Shown here: positions 24,408-33,211 of the stretch, one piece after another
Position numbering within the stretch: position 1 is the stretch's first letter
How the letters are laid out: every line of letters starts with the position of its first letter
NCBI GenBank assembly: GCA_948467675.1
Contig: CAOKFI010000024.1
Span: forward strand, 1 to 43,315
Length of the DNA stretch: 43,315 nucleotides
Direction of reading: 5' to 3'
From: an uncultured Porphyromonadaceae bacterium
Lineage (GTDB): Bacteria > Bacteroidota > Bacteroidia > Bacteroidales > Muribaculaceae
The notes under the pieces: model-generated
What the model saw: only the letters and a program-made list of their open reading frames with translations
Database searches by the model: none
Told to the model about the DNA's origin: nothing
Made by a program: the position numbers and the translations under genes

Positions 24408-27400
24408 ATGAAAGCTATTGATGTGATCGGATACACACCCGCGGCCTGCGAACTGCTCAAGGCCATCAACGAAAAGATACTCGTGCTCGACGGAGCCATG
24501 GGCACAATGATACAGCGTCTCGGTCTGGACGAAACCGGATTCCGCGGCAGCGAGTTCGCATCGCACCCGTCGTCACTGAAAGGGTGCAACGATCTGCTCG
24601 TGCTCACCCAGCCGCATCTGATCGAAGATATACACCGGCAGTATATCGATGCCGGTGCCGACATAATAGAGACCGACTCCTTCAATGCCAACGCATTCTC
24701 TCTGGCAGACTATGGCCTCGGAGATCTCGTGGACCGCATAAACCGCGCCGCCGCCGCAATAGCCCGCAGTGCGGCCGATGCCGCCATGGCGGCCGATCCT
24801 TCGCGCCGCCGCTGGGTGGCCGGAAGCATGGGACCTACAAGCAAATCGCTCTCAATGGCCGCCGAACTCGACGAAAGTGGATCAGGAGCGACATTCGACA
24901 CACTTGCAGAAACATATCAGACTCAGGCATACGCCCTGATCGACGGCGGGGTCGACGCTCTGCTGATCGAAACCATATTCGACGGTCTAAATGCAAAGGC
25001 TGCCGTATACGGCGCGCGCCGGGCTATGGAACAGGCCGGACGACGTGTCCCCATAATGATTTCGGTGACTCTGACCGAAGCCGGACGCACTCTTTCCGGG
25101 CAGACCATGGAAGCGCTCGTAGCCTCTGTGGCGCATGCCGAACCCCTGTCGATAGGCCTGAACTGCGGTTTCGGTACCGACGGAATGGTGCCGTACCTCG
25201 ACAGGCTGCAACAGATGCCGTATGCAGTGAGCCTGTATCCAAATGCCGGACTGCCGAACGCGCTCGGCCAATACGATGAAACTCCGGAGACAATGGCCGG
25301 AAAACTGCATCCGCTTCTGGCCGGAGGCCTCATCAACATAGCAGGCGGATGCTGCGGCACCACTCCGGAACACATAGCGGCAATAGCGGCAATAGCGGCG
25401 GAGTGCACCACGCGCCTGATTCCGTCGGATAACGGCAACGACCGCCTTACACTCGCCGGTCTGGAGGCCATGACCGTAGATCCGTCGGGATTCACTGTGA
25501 TCGGCGAGCGGTGCAATGTGGCCGGAAGCCGCAAATTTCTCCGCCTCATCAAAGAAGGATCCATCGACGAAGCAGTAGAAATAGCACGCAAGCAGGTCGA
25601 TGCCGGTGCCATGGTAGTGGATATCAACATGGACGACGCTATGCTCGACGCCCCTGCCGAAATGAACCGGTTCGTGAGCCGCATAGGCATGGAACCCGAT
25701 GTTGCGAAGGTTCCGCTGATGATCGACTCGTCGGACTGGCAGGCCATACTTGCCGGACTGAAAGCAGCGCAAGGGCGACCGATAGTCAACTCCATAAGCC
25801 TAAAGGCCGGCGAGGAGCTGTTTCTCGAACACGCGCGCCAGATCCGGGAACTCGGTGCGGCAATGGTCGTAATGGCATTCGACGAACAGGGACAAGCCGA
25901 CACTTACTTGCGGAAGGTAGAGGTATGCACCCGCGCCTACCGTCTTCTGACTGAAAAAGGAGGAATTCCGGCTACCGACATCATATTCGATCCAAACGTG
26001 CTCACTGTAGCCACAGGCATAGACACCCACCGACGCTACGGCATAGACTTCATCGAAGCCGTAGGCGAGATACGCCGCACATGTCCGGGAGCACACTGCA
26101 GCGGCGGTGTCAGCAACCTGTCGTTCGCGCTGCGGGGAAACAACTATGTGCGAGAGGCCATGCACGCCATATTTCTTGACCGCGCGCGTTGCGCCGGACT
26201 CGACATGGCCATCGTCAATCCGTCGGCATCAATCTCCGCCGGCAGCGTAGCGCCCGACCTTGCGGCCGCCATAGACGATGTGCTGCTCGACCGCGGTGCC
26301 GATGCAACCGACCGTCTCGTAGAACTCGCTGCCGGAATCATGGCAGCCAGACCGGAATCCGGCAAAGCCGCCGCAGCCAGCACACCGACGGAACAGACAC
26401 CCGCCGAACGCCTTGAGAATATGGTGGTGCGCGGGCTTACCGACGGCATGGAACCGCTGCTGGAACAAGTCCTGGCATCGGCCGGAAGCGCAATGGCCGT
26501 AATAGAGGGACCGCTGATGAACGGCATGAACCGCGTAGGCGAACTGTTCGGTGCCGGCAGGATGTTCCTTCCCCAGGTCGTGAAGACCGCCCATTCCATG
26601 AAACACGCCGTAGCATGGCTCACTCCGCATATCGAAGCCGAAAAAGCGGCATCCGGCCACGGATCGGCCGCCAAAATGGTGATCGCCACAGTCAAAGGCG
26701 ATGTCCACGACATAGGCAAGAACATAGTATCGGTGGTGATGAACTGCAACGGCTTCGACATGATCGATATGGGCGTGATGGTTCCAGGTGAAGACATAGT
26801 GCGTCGGGCGGTAGCCGAACATGCCGACTTCATAGGTCTCAGCGGCCTTATCACCCCGTCGCTCGAAGAGATGTGCCGGGTAGCCCGGCTTATGGAAGCT
26901 GCCGGATTACGCATACCGCTGCTAATAGGCGGAGCCACGACATCCGACCTGCACACAGCCGTCAAGATAGCACCATGCTACGGAGGCCCGGTGATATACA
27001 CACGCGATGCCGCCATGATGCCAGAAGTGGCTCGCCGTCTTCTTCAGGGCGATACAGCCGCCATAGACGAACTCCACCGCCACCAGGAGGAGCTTCGCCG
27101 CCGGCACGCCGGCGAAACTTCCGCGCTGCTCACTCTTGAAGAGGCACGCGCCAGGCGGCTGCCTTACGGACCGGCGGCGACACCGGCTCCCGCTCATCCG
27201 GGACGCCACGACATCAAGGTGTCAGTAGCCGAGGCACGGCTGTTCATCAACTGGCGTGCATTTCTCGCGGCATGGGGTCTGCCTGCCTCAGGCAACAATC
27301 CTGAAGCCGACAGACTCACCGCCGACGCACGCGTTGCCCTCGACCAGATGGAGAAAGCCGGCATACACCTGTCGGCAAGAGTGATACTGACAGAAGCAGG

Positions 27401-28061
27401 ATCGGAAGGCGACGACATACTCTACCGCGATCCATCCGACGGATCGATAGCGCGCATACCAACTCTGCGCCAACAGCACACCACCGACTCCGACGGCCAT
27501 AGCGAGCGTCTGGCTCTCGCCGACTATCTGTTGCCGGTATCGGACGACGGCTCGCTTTCAGACCACATAGGCCTGTTTGCCGTGACATGCGGATCCTATT
27601 TCCCGGATACAGTACAGCACTACCGCACCGAGGGCGACGAATATCGCGCCATACTGTATCAGTCGCTTGCCGACCGGCTCGCAGAAGCAGCGACCGAACT
27701 CGTCCACCGCAAGGTACGCACGGATCTGTGGGGATATGCCCCCGATGAACCGGCTCCGCAGCCTGAAGCCCCGCTGCGCCACTACTACCGCGGCATACGC
27801 CCCGCCATAGGCTATCCGTCACTCCCCGACCAGTCGCTGCTGCGCATCACGGGCGCCACCCTCGGAATCGGCGACCTCGGCATATCCCTTACCGAAAACT
27901 GCGCCATGAGTCCGGCCGCAACCACATCCGGCCTGATGATAGGCCATGAGTCGGCACGCTATTTCGTAATCGGACAGGTCTCCGACAGTCAGCGCGCCGA
28001 CTATGCGCGCCGACGCAATCTGTCAGACAGCGACATAGACCGCTTCCTGCCTCGCCGATAG
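24408..28061 (+). CDS. metH: Cobalamin-dependent methionine synthase
   Basis: Transfers a methyl group from 5-methyltetrahydrofolate to homocysteine through cobalamin. It is 1217 residues with all four modules. The homocysteine domain (1-~325) has zinc ligands Cys253 in LNCGFG and Cys315-Cys316 in GGCCGTTP. The pterin domain (~340-620) includes VIGERCNVAGSRKF. The B12 domain (~650-880) has the cobalt-binding DVHDIG with His767. The AdoMet reactivation domain follows (~900-1217). The frame is open to 24228 but crosses the tandem repeat; MKAIDVIGYTPAA at 24408 is the start. No cobalamin riboswitch was recognised in the leader. Confidence 0.96.
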   Translation: MKAIDVIGYTPAACELLKAINEKILVLDGAMGTMIQRLGLDETGFRGSEFASHPSSLKGCNDLLVLTQPHLIEDIHRQYIDAGADIIETDSFNANAFSLADYGLGDLVDRINRAAAAIARSAADAAMAADPSRRRWVAGSMGPTSKSLSMAAELDESGSGATFDTLAETYQTQAYALIDGGVDALLIETIFDGLNAKAAVYGARRAMEQAGRRVPIMISVTLTEAGRTLSGQTMEALVASVAHAEPLSIGLNCGFGTDGMVPYLDRLQQMPYAVSLYPNAGLPNALGQYDETPETMAGKLHPLLAGGLINIAGGCCGTTPEHIAAIAAIAAECTTRLIPSDNGNDRLTLAGLEAMTVDPSGFTVIGERCNVAGSRKFLRLIKEGSIDEAVEIARKQVDAGAMVVDINMDDAMLDAPAEMNRFVSRIGMEPDVAKVPLMIDSSDWQAILAGLKAAQGRPIVNSISLKAGEELFLEHARQIRELGAAMVVMAFDEQGQADTYLRKVEVCTRAYRLLTEKGGIPATDIIFDPNVLTVATGIDTHRRYGIDFIEAVGEIRRTCPGAHCSGGVSNLSFALRGNNYVREAMHAIFLDRARCAGLDMAIVNPSASISAGSVAPDLAAAIDDVLLDRGADATDRLVELAAGIMAARPESGKAAAASTPTEQTPAERLENMVVRGLTDGMEPLLEQVLASAGSAMAVIEGPLMNGMNRVGELFGAGRMFLPQVVKTAHSMKHAVAWLTPHIEAEKAASGHGSAAKMVIATVKGDVHDIGKNIVSVVMNCNGFDMIDMGVMVPGEDIVRRAVAEHADFIGLSGLITPSLEEMCRVARLMEAAGLRIPLLIGGATTSDLHTAVKIAPCYGGPVIYTRDAAMMPEVARRLLQGDTAAIDELHRHQEELRRRHAGETSALLTLEEARARRLPYGPAATPAPAHPGRHDIKVSVAEARLFINWRAFLAAWGLPASGNNPEADRLTADARVALDQMEKAGIHLSARVILTEAGSEGDDILYRDPSDGSIARIPTLRQQHTTDSDGHSERLALADYLLPVSDDGSLSDHIGLFAVTCGSYFPDTVQHYRTEGDEYRAILYQSLADRLAEAATELVHRKVRTDLWGYAPDEPAPQPEAPLRHYYRGIRPAIGYPSLPDQSLLRITGATLGIGDLGISLTENCAMSPAATTSGLMIGHESARYFVIGQVSDSQRADYARRRNLSDSDIDRFLPRR

Positions 28062-28083
28062 GCCGATATTGCCAAAGAATCAC

Positions 28084-28091
28084 TATCTTTG
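28084..28091 (+). promoter_or_regulatory. -7 box before the small exported protein
   Basis: TATCTTTG ends 7 bp before the ATG at 28099, so the message would be nearly leaderless. No TTG at the right distance; the upstream metH gene ends at 28061. Confidence 0.5.
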
Positions 28092-28098
28092 CACTCCG

Positions 28099-28428
28099 AT
28101 GACAAGACGTTTCTGCCTAATAGCCATACTGTCGGTATGCTGCCTGTCGATGGCGGCAGCCGAATCCGCGACCTGGGAACAGACCGACGCGGTGCCCCGT
28201 ACTGTAGCTATGGAACGTCTCGACACCGAAACCAATACAGCCATAGCCACAGCAGGCGAATATATCTATATCGAGACCGCGCGCCCCATCGAGATCAAGC
28301 TGTTCACCATTCTCGGACAGCTCATAGGACGCCGGCAACTCGAACCGGGAATACACCGCATACGCATAGCCTCGCGTGGAATATACCTTATCAAGGTGGG
28401 TTCCGTAACGCGGCGTGTAGTCATCTGA
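28099..28428 (+). CDS. Small exported protein with T9SS-type C-terminal domain
   Basis: A 109-residue protein: signal peptide MTRRFCLIAILSVCCLSMAAA, a short linker, then a domain from about residue 45 to the end resembling the Bacteroidota type IX secretion sorting domain (type A). The pattern is IKLFTILGQLIGRRQLEPG followed by SRGIYLIKVGSVTRRVVI. No functional domain precedes it, so the gene encodes little more than the sorting-like module. Starting at 28069 would add ten residues and place the -7 box in the gene. T9SS use is not shown; such domains persist in species without T9SS. Confidence 0.75.
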   Translation: MTRRFCLIAILSVCCLSMAAAESATWEQTDAVPRTVAMERLDTETNTAIATAGEYIYIETARPIEIKLFTILGQLIGRRQLEPGIHRIRIASRGIYLIKVGSVTRRVVI

Positions 28429-28509
28429 TCATATCGTGAACTGAACTATAGCAGAGTCCGGTTTGTTTTACATACCGACATACATTTTTTACAGTTCAAC
28501 TCATTTATT

Positions 28510-29052
28510 ATGAAAAAGATTCTACTTACATGCGTAGCGCTCGCGGCTTTGGCTACCGTATCATGCTCACACAAAGAATCAGCAGCCGATGCTGCCGCAT
28601 CGACCCTCACTACCAAAATTCAGAATTGTACCAACCCAGACAGCATAAAAGCATATGTCGAGGAAGCCAAGGCATACGCCGCCAGGCTCGTCAGTGAAGG
28701 CAAAGTCGACGAAGCCCGCAAATACCTCGAAAAAGTAGAGCCCGTAGTCAAAAAATACGCACCCTCTCTTGCCGGGGTAGTTACCACTGCCGAAAATGCC
28801 GCCGACAAGCTCTCCGAAGCTGTAGGCTCCAAGGCCGACAGTGTCTCTGCCGCCGCATCTGACAAAGCATCGGCCGCAGTCGACTCCCTGAAGAGCGCCG
28901 CCGCCGATAAGGCCGACGCTGCCAAGCAGGCAGTCGCCGACAAGGCTCAGGATGTGAAAGATGCCGCTGCCGACAAACTGCAGCAAGCCAAGGATGCCAC
29001 CGCCGACGCAGCCCAGAAAGCCGCCGACAAAATACAGGGAGCTCTGAAATAA
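28510..29052 (+). CDS. Ala/Lys/Asp-rich LEA-like lipoprotein
   Basis: A 180-residue lipoprotein: signal MKKILLTCVALAALATVSC with Cys19. Residues ~25-90 form a helical segment (SIKAYVEEAKAYAARLV...ARKYLEKVEPVVKKY). From ~95 to the end the chain is built of near-repeating 11-residue units such as SDKASAAVDSL, ADKADAAKQAV and ADKAQDVKDAA. These predict one long amphipathic helix, like LEA or apolipoprotein repeats. Such repeats coat membranes or protect against desiccation and surface stress; the role here is unknown. A terminator follows. Confidence 0.82.
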   Translation: MKKILLTCVALAALATVSCSHKESAADAAASTLTTKIQNCTNPDSIKAYVEEAKAYAARLVSEGKVDEARKYLEKVEPVVKKYAPSLAGVVTTAENAADKLSEAVGSKADSVSAAASDKASAAVDSLKSAAADKADAAKQAVADKAQDVKDAAADKLQQAKDATADAAQKAADKIQGALK

Positions 29053-29079
29053 TATCGTCCGATACCAATATGCCTGACT

Positions 29080-29117
29080 ACAGCAGGCGGGTGCCATACA
29101 TCGGCTCCCGCCTGTTG
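29080..29117 (+). terminator. Hairpin after the LEA-like lipoprotein gene
   Basis: ACAGCAGGCGGG pairs with CCCGCCTGTTGT (two mismatches or wobbles in the outer part) around a 14-15-nt loop. There is a weak T-rich tail. Confidence 0.65.
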
Positions 29118-29119
29118 TA

Positions 29120-29436
29120 TATTCATCACAAAAGTCCGATACAAAATGAAAGTGCACTTCTTCACAGAAGCGCACCTCCCTCATAACCAAAATTCAAGTA
29201 TATAGTTAAATGTCTAACAAAACGATGTCCTAAAAGAATTAAAAGAGATTATTTTAAAGTTAATGGATTTCGCCATTATTACGGGTCCTGCGGTCAGAAC
29301 TCATAATAACAACCAGTATCCGCAATATCCGTGACGGGATGTATGCGGCTATCAATCGTCAGATACGTAAATCGGGATGATGTCCTATAGATGTCATGTG
29401 CCTTTAATGATTTAATAAATGTGTAGGTTAGTTCGG
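29120..29436 (-). ncRNA. Putative minus-strand RNA in a 600-bp gap
   Basis: No gene of convincing length is present in 29118-29655. On the minus strand a promoter (29437-29466) points into it. About 125 nt downstream, the sequence at 29276-29309 forms a 15-bp hairpin: TTATTATGAGTTCTG / CAGGACCCGTAATAA with loop ACCG. Two of its three imperfect positions are G-U wobbles on the minus strand but mismatches on the plus strand, so the minus-strand RNA folds better. Only short frames of 12-20 codons occur. The 3' end is not defined; the end given is a guess. Confidence 0.35.
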
Positions 29437-29466
29437 CAAAGTTAATACCATTTTCTCATATTGCAA
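29437..29466 (-). promoter_or_regulatory. Minus-strand promoter in the 600-bp gap
   Basis: On the minus strand TTG (complement of 29464-29466), 19 bp, then TAACTTTG (complement of 29437-29444). The TTG lies in an inverted repeat ATTGCAA-N6-TTGCAAT at 29460-29479, a possible operator. Confidence 0.5.
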
Positions 29467-29609
29467 TTCAATTTGCAATCAAAACGCGCTAATTATTGTT
29501 AATTTCACACATATCCAATCTTTTTGCCAGCATCGCGCCAGATTATCATCCTTAAAATTCAATGCATTCGGAAAAAGAGCGTGAACATCACACCATCAAA
29601 TAATTGTTG

Positions 29610-29617
29610 TATATTTG
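29610..29617 (+). promoter_or_regulatory. -7 box of the endonuclease operon
   Basis: TATATTTG, 38 bp before the ATG at 29656; no TTG at the expected distance. Confidence 0.5.
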
Positions 29618-29655
29618 CAAAATTTGAGATAAAATATCTTTCATAACCTGAATAT

Positions 29656-31353
29656 ATGAACCATATCTTCCGACAGATCCTTACCGTCGCAGCCACGGCA
29701 GCGGTCTCGTTTGCCGCATGGGCAGAGATTCCGGCCGGATATTATTCAAAACTTAACGGCAAAACGGGCTCCGAGTTAAAGACCGCAGTATTCGAGATAA
29801 TAAATCCGCACACAGAAGTCAGCAGCTACTCTGATCTGCCGAAATATTTTCAGCGCACCGACATGTATCCCGAATCCAACCGATGGTGGGACATGTACGG
29901 AAACATACCCCTCTACGGACCTTCGTTCAGCGGCCTCAACCGCGAGCACTCATTCCCCAAGAGCTGGTGGAAAAACACATCCTACGGCTCTGGCGACATC
30001 AATGTCACCTACACTCCGGCATATGTGGACCTCAACCATCTGTATCCTTCGGAAGCCAGAGCCAACCAGGCCAAGAGCAACTATCCGCTCGGCACGGTTG
30101 CCTCTGTTCCCGGCGGCGGATTCGACAACGGTGTGGTCAAGGTCGGCATAGCCGTATCCGGACAAGGAGGAGGCGCAAAATATGTGTTCGAGCCTTCCGA
30201 CGAATACAAAGGAGACTTCGCGCGCACATATTTCTATATGGTCACATGCTACCAGAACCTCACATGGAATCCGTCATACCTGTTCATGCTCAACCAGGGA
30301 GCATATCCCACCCTCAACAAGTGGTCGCAGGATCTGCTGCTGCGCTGGGCCAGGGAAGATCAGGTGAGCCAGAAGGAGATCGACCGCAACGAAGTGGTAT
30401 ACTCCATTCAGAGCAATCGAAATCCGTTCATCGACTTTCCCAGTCTCGCCGACTACATCTGGGGCGACAAAGTGGGCGAACCGTTCTACACCGATATCCC
30501 AGACACTCCTGTAGGCGACCCGACACTGATCACACCCGTACAGGATATGGAACTCGACTTCGGCCAGGTGGCCATTGGCTCGTCGACAACAGCCAAACTG
30601 CATCTGCGCGGCGAAAACCTCACAGGCAATCTCCGACTGCGGATATATAGCGCCGATGCCGCTTGTTTCGCCGTGAGCGACAGCCGTGTATCGGCATCGC
30701 TGGCCAATAATGCCGACGGATACTGGGTGACAGTCACCTACACACCATCGGCACTCGGCATCCACACATCGCGCCTGCTCATCGACTCCGGAGGACTCGT
30801 AGGCTCCATCGGCATAGGCCTGCGTGCCGAATGTCTCGAAGTGCCGGTTCTGTCGCGGCTTACAGCCACAGCGGCTACCGATGTCACCGAAAATTCCTAC
30901 ACTGCGCATTGGGATGCACCCGACGAAGTGGTGGACTACTATGTGGTGACACGCACACGCTACACCGCAGGATCGTCGGCCGAGGAAAAGCTCGTAGCCG
31001 AGGACAATTCCATAGACATAACCGACTTCGATGCGTCGGAATCGGAGAGCTACTACGTACAGTCATCGCGATTAGGATATCTTAGCGAACCATCCAACGT
31101 AGTGTTCGTGTCGCATTCCGGCATACAGGGCGTCGACGATACCGCCAACACCCTCGGGTGGGCCGGCTTCCCGGGCGGCATACGCCTCGTGTGCGGCACG
31201 CCCCATACCGGCGGCATAATCTACGACGCCACAGGACGCACAGTAATGGTGCTGCCCGTGATAGAGAACAATACCGAACTGATGCTGCCGCCAGGCGTCT
31301 ACATAATAGCCACAGACCAGAGCCGCCGTCCGGTCACAGTCATAATCAGATGA
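29656..31353 (+). CDS. Secreted endonuclease I family protein
   Basis: A 565-residue exported nuclease. The signal peptide is cleaved near AWA-EIP (residues 1-23). The endonuclease I (EndA/NucM-like, Pfam Endonuclease_1) domain covers ~25-285: GLNREHSFPKSWW with catalytic His98, then VDLNHLYPSEARANQAKSNY with the metal-binding Asn127-His128 region. Beta-sandwich domains follow, a BACON/HYDIN-type one at ~300-395 and a fibronectin III-like one at ~400-485. The last ~70 residues resemble a T9SS sorting domain. It would cut extracellular DNA for nutrition or biofilm turnover. The stop overlaps the next ATG. Confidence 0.9.
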   Translation: MNHIFRQILTVAATAAVSFAAWAEIPAGYYSKLNGKTGSELKTAVFEIINPHTEVSSYSDLPKYFQRTDMYPESNRWWDMYGNIPLYGPSFSGLNREHSFPKSWWKNTSYGSGDINVTYTPAYVDLNHLYPSEARANQAKSNYPLGTVASVPGGGFDNGVVKVGIAVSGQGGGAKYVFEPSDEYKGDFARTYFYMVTCYQNLTWNPSYLFMLNQGAYPTLNKWSQDLLLRWAREDQVSQKEIDRNEVVYSIQSNRNPFIDFPSLADYIWGDKVGEPFYTDIPDTPVGDPTLITPVQDMELDFGQVAIGSSTTAKLHLRGENLTGNLRLRIYSADAACFAVSDSRVSASLANNADGYWVTVTYTPSALGIHTSRLLIDSGGLVGSIGIGLRAECLEVPVLSRLTATAATDVTENSYTAHWDAPDEVVDYYVVTRTRYTAGSSAEEKLVAEDNSIDITDFDASESESYYVQSSRLGYLSEPSNVVFVSHSGIQGVDDTANTLGWAGFPGGIRLVCGTPHTGGIIYDATGRTVMVLPVIENNTELMLPPGVYIIATDQSRRPVTVIIR

Positions 31354-32033
31354 CACCTGACACCGGCATAATATCGCGCATGCGCTATCTCATGGAGATA
31401 TCGCGCATGTCGCAGGCCGACATGTCACGCCGCCTCGGCATGGATCCGGCCACTCTGTCGAAGATTCTTTCAGGCAAGCTCCCTGTCACCGAAGGGTTCA
31501 TAAACAGGGTCGTGGCCGACATGGGTGTGTCGAAACGGTGGCTCCGCGACGGCGATGACCTGCCTTTCGCCAAACCGGTACGCGCCCGTACCATCGACTC
31601 TCCCGAGATATCTGACGATCTGCCGTGCCGCGGTGTTCCGGTCTACGACATCGACGTCACTGCCGGATTCGGTTCTCTCGACCGCATGTTTACGCAGGAA
31701 CACATAATAGGCATGGTCGATCTGCCGCGCATAAGTCCCGATGCCGCCATAGTGCGTGTCAGCGGCGACAGCATGTCGCCCACCGTACCGTCGGGCGCTT
31801 TCGTAGCGGTGCGCGACGTCACAGCCGCTCCTGCCATATTCTGGGGACAGATCTATGTCGTGGTCATGGACTCCTACCGCATGGTCAAATTTCTGCGCCG
31901 GCATCCGTCGGATCCTTCCATGGTCATACTCCACAGCGACAATCCGGCCTATGACGACATGGACGTGGCTCTGGCCGACATACGCCGTCTGTATATAGTA
32001 GAGGCCATTCTCAACTACGATGTACGATGCTGA
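31350..32033 (+). CDS. S24/LexA-like repressor with XRE-type HTH
   Basis: A 227-residue regulator. An HTH of XRE type lies at ~8-65 (MSQADMSRRLGMDPATLSKI is the helix-turn-helix). The C-terminal peptidase S24 domain has the Ser-Lys pair: Ser141 in RVSGDSMSP and Lys180 in SYRMVKFLRR. TAGFG at 104-108 holds an Ala-Gly bond, a possible self-cleavage site. It starts in the stop codon of the endonuclease gene (ATGA), so the two are coupled; upstream starts are inside that gene. S24 repressors are inactivated by RecA-stimulated cleavage; whether this one is remains open. Confidence 0.9.
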   Translation: MTPDTGIISRMRYLMEISRMSQADMSRRLGMDPATLSKILSGKLPVTEGFINRVVADMGVSKRWLRDGDDLPFAKPVRARTIDSPEISDDLPCRGVPVYDIDVTAGFGSLDRMFTQEHIIGMVDLPRISPDAAIVRVSGDSMSPTVPSGAFVAVRDVTAAPAIFWGQIYVVVMDSYRMVKFLRRHPSDPSMVILHSDNPAYDDMDVALADIRRLYIVEAILNYDVRC

Positions 32034-33166
32034 CTGCAAAAAGACTGGCCGCCGCAGCGCTGTATGTGTATGTATGCACCATATTGCCGGCAGCTGCCGC
32101 CTCATCGCCGGTTTCCGGCGATGAGACCCTGATACTTACCGGCACCGTCGACGGGCCGCGCCTGCGGGCTGTAGCCGACAGCATTCCGTCGCTACGCCGC
32201 CTCGATCTTTCGGCAACGACCATGACATCGCTTCCGGCCTATTCGCTGGCCGCTTCGGCGATAGAGGAAATCATACTGCCCGAATCCCTGACCGCAATAT
32301 GTGAAGGCGCCCTCGCCGGCACTCCGCTGCGATCGCTCACAATCCCGGCGGCTGTCTCTGTCATAGAACCCTATGCCCTAAGCGGATGCACCGCACTCGA
32401 AACAATAGAAGGCGGCTCCGCACTGCGGGTGATCGGCGAAGGAGCCATGAGGCGGTGTACCGCTCTCCGGTCAGTTCCTTTTCCGTCCACTCTCGATTCC
32501 ATAGGACCATCGGCACTGCGCGGATCAGCCATTGTCTCAGCCGACCTGAGCCGATGCACAAGGCTCGCTTCGATAGGAGAATGGGCTATGAGCGGATGCC
32601 TGTCGCTCGAAAGCATATCCCTCCCCGGGAATATGCGGAACATAGGACGCGGAGCATTTTTCGGCGACCGCGCGCTAAGCCGTATCACTATAGCCTCCGG
32701 TCTCGACTCCATATCGGATTTCGCCTTCGCCCACGCTTCGTCGCTATCGGAGGTCGATGCATCGGCGCTCACCAGCATACCGGCTCTGGGCAGCGGCACA
32801 TGGCACGGCACAGACCAGCGTGCGGCCACACTCACCGTACTGGAATCTATGCTCGACGACTTCGCCGCCACCCCGGGATGGAATGAATTCCACATTGCCG
32901 CATACTCATCGGTCATCCCGACAGAAGCGGCTACGGCAGCAGCCCTGACAGCGGCTTTTGCCGGACAGCAGCTCAGAGTCGCCTCACCGGCGCCGGCACT
33001 CACGGTCACAGTCTACAGTACCGACGGACGTCTGCGCCGGTCCTACGACGTGTCAGGGCAAGAATCGCCGTACGCTCTCGACGCATCAGCACTAAACCCG
33101 GAACTGTATATCATAGCCGTGACAATGACCGACGGCTCTATGTCGGCTGTAAAAGCTCGCAAATAA
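32027..33166 (+). CDS. BspA-like leucine-rich repeat surface protein
   Basis: A 379-residue exported protein, overlapping the repressor gene by 7 bp. After a signal peptide (LTAKRLAAAALYVYVCTILPAAAA) come about eight LRR_5 (BspA/TpLRR) repeats at ~45-290, of the form LESISLPGNMRNIGRGAFFG and ALETIEGGSALRVIGEGAM. The last ~65 residues (VTVYSTDGRLRRSY...LYIIAVTMTDGS) look like a T9SS sorting-type domain. BspA-like LRR proteins bind host matrix or other bacteria; the ligand here is unknown. Confidence 0.85.
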   Translation: MLTAKRLAAAALYVYVCTILPAAAASSPVSGDETLILTGTVDGPRLRAVADSIPSLRRLDLSATTMTSLPAYSLAASAIEEIILPESLTAICEGALAGTPLRSLTIPAAVSVIEPYALSGCTALETIEGGSALRVIGEGAMRRCTALRSVPFPSTLDSIGPSALRGSAIVSADLSRCTRLASIGEWAMSGCLSLESISLPGNMRNIGRGAFFGDRALSRITIASGLDSISDFAFAHASSLSEVDASALTSIPALGSGTWHGTDQRAATLTVLESMLDDFAATPGWNEFHIAAYSSVIPTEAATAAALTAAFAGQQLRVASPAPALTVTVYSTDGRLRRSYDVSGQESPYALDASALNPELYIIAVTMTDGSMSAVKARK

Positions 33167-33176
33167 ACTTTTTTGC

Positions 33177-33184
33177 TATCTTTG
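33177..33184 (+). promoter_or_regulatory. -7 box of trmB
   Basis: TATCTTTG, 27 bp before the chosen trmB ATG. It lies between the LRR gene stop at 33166 and trmB; no TTG at -33. Confidence 0.5.
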
Positions 33185-33211
33185 CAGAATAACTATAACC
33201 GACTTGATCCT

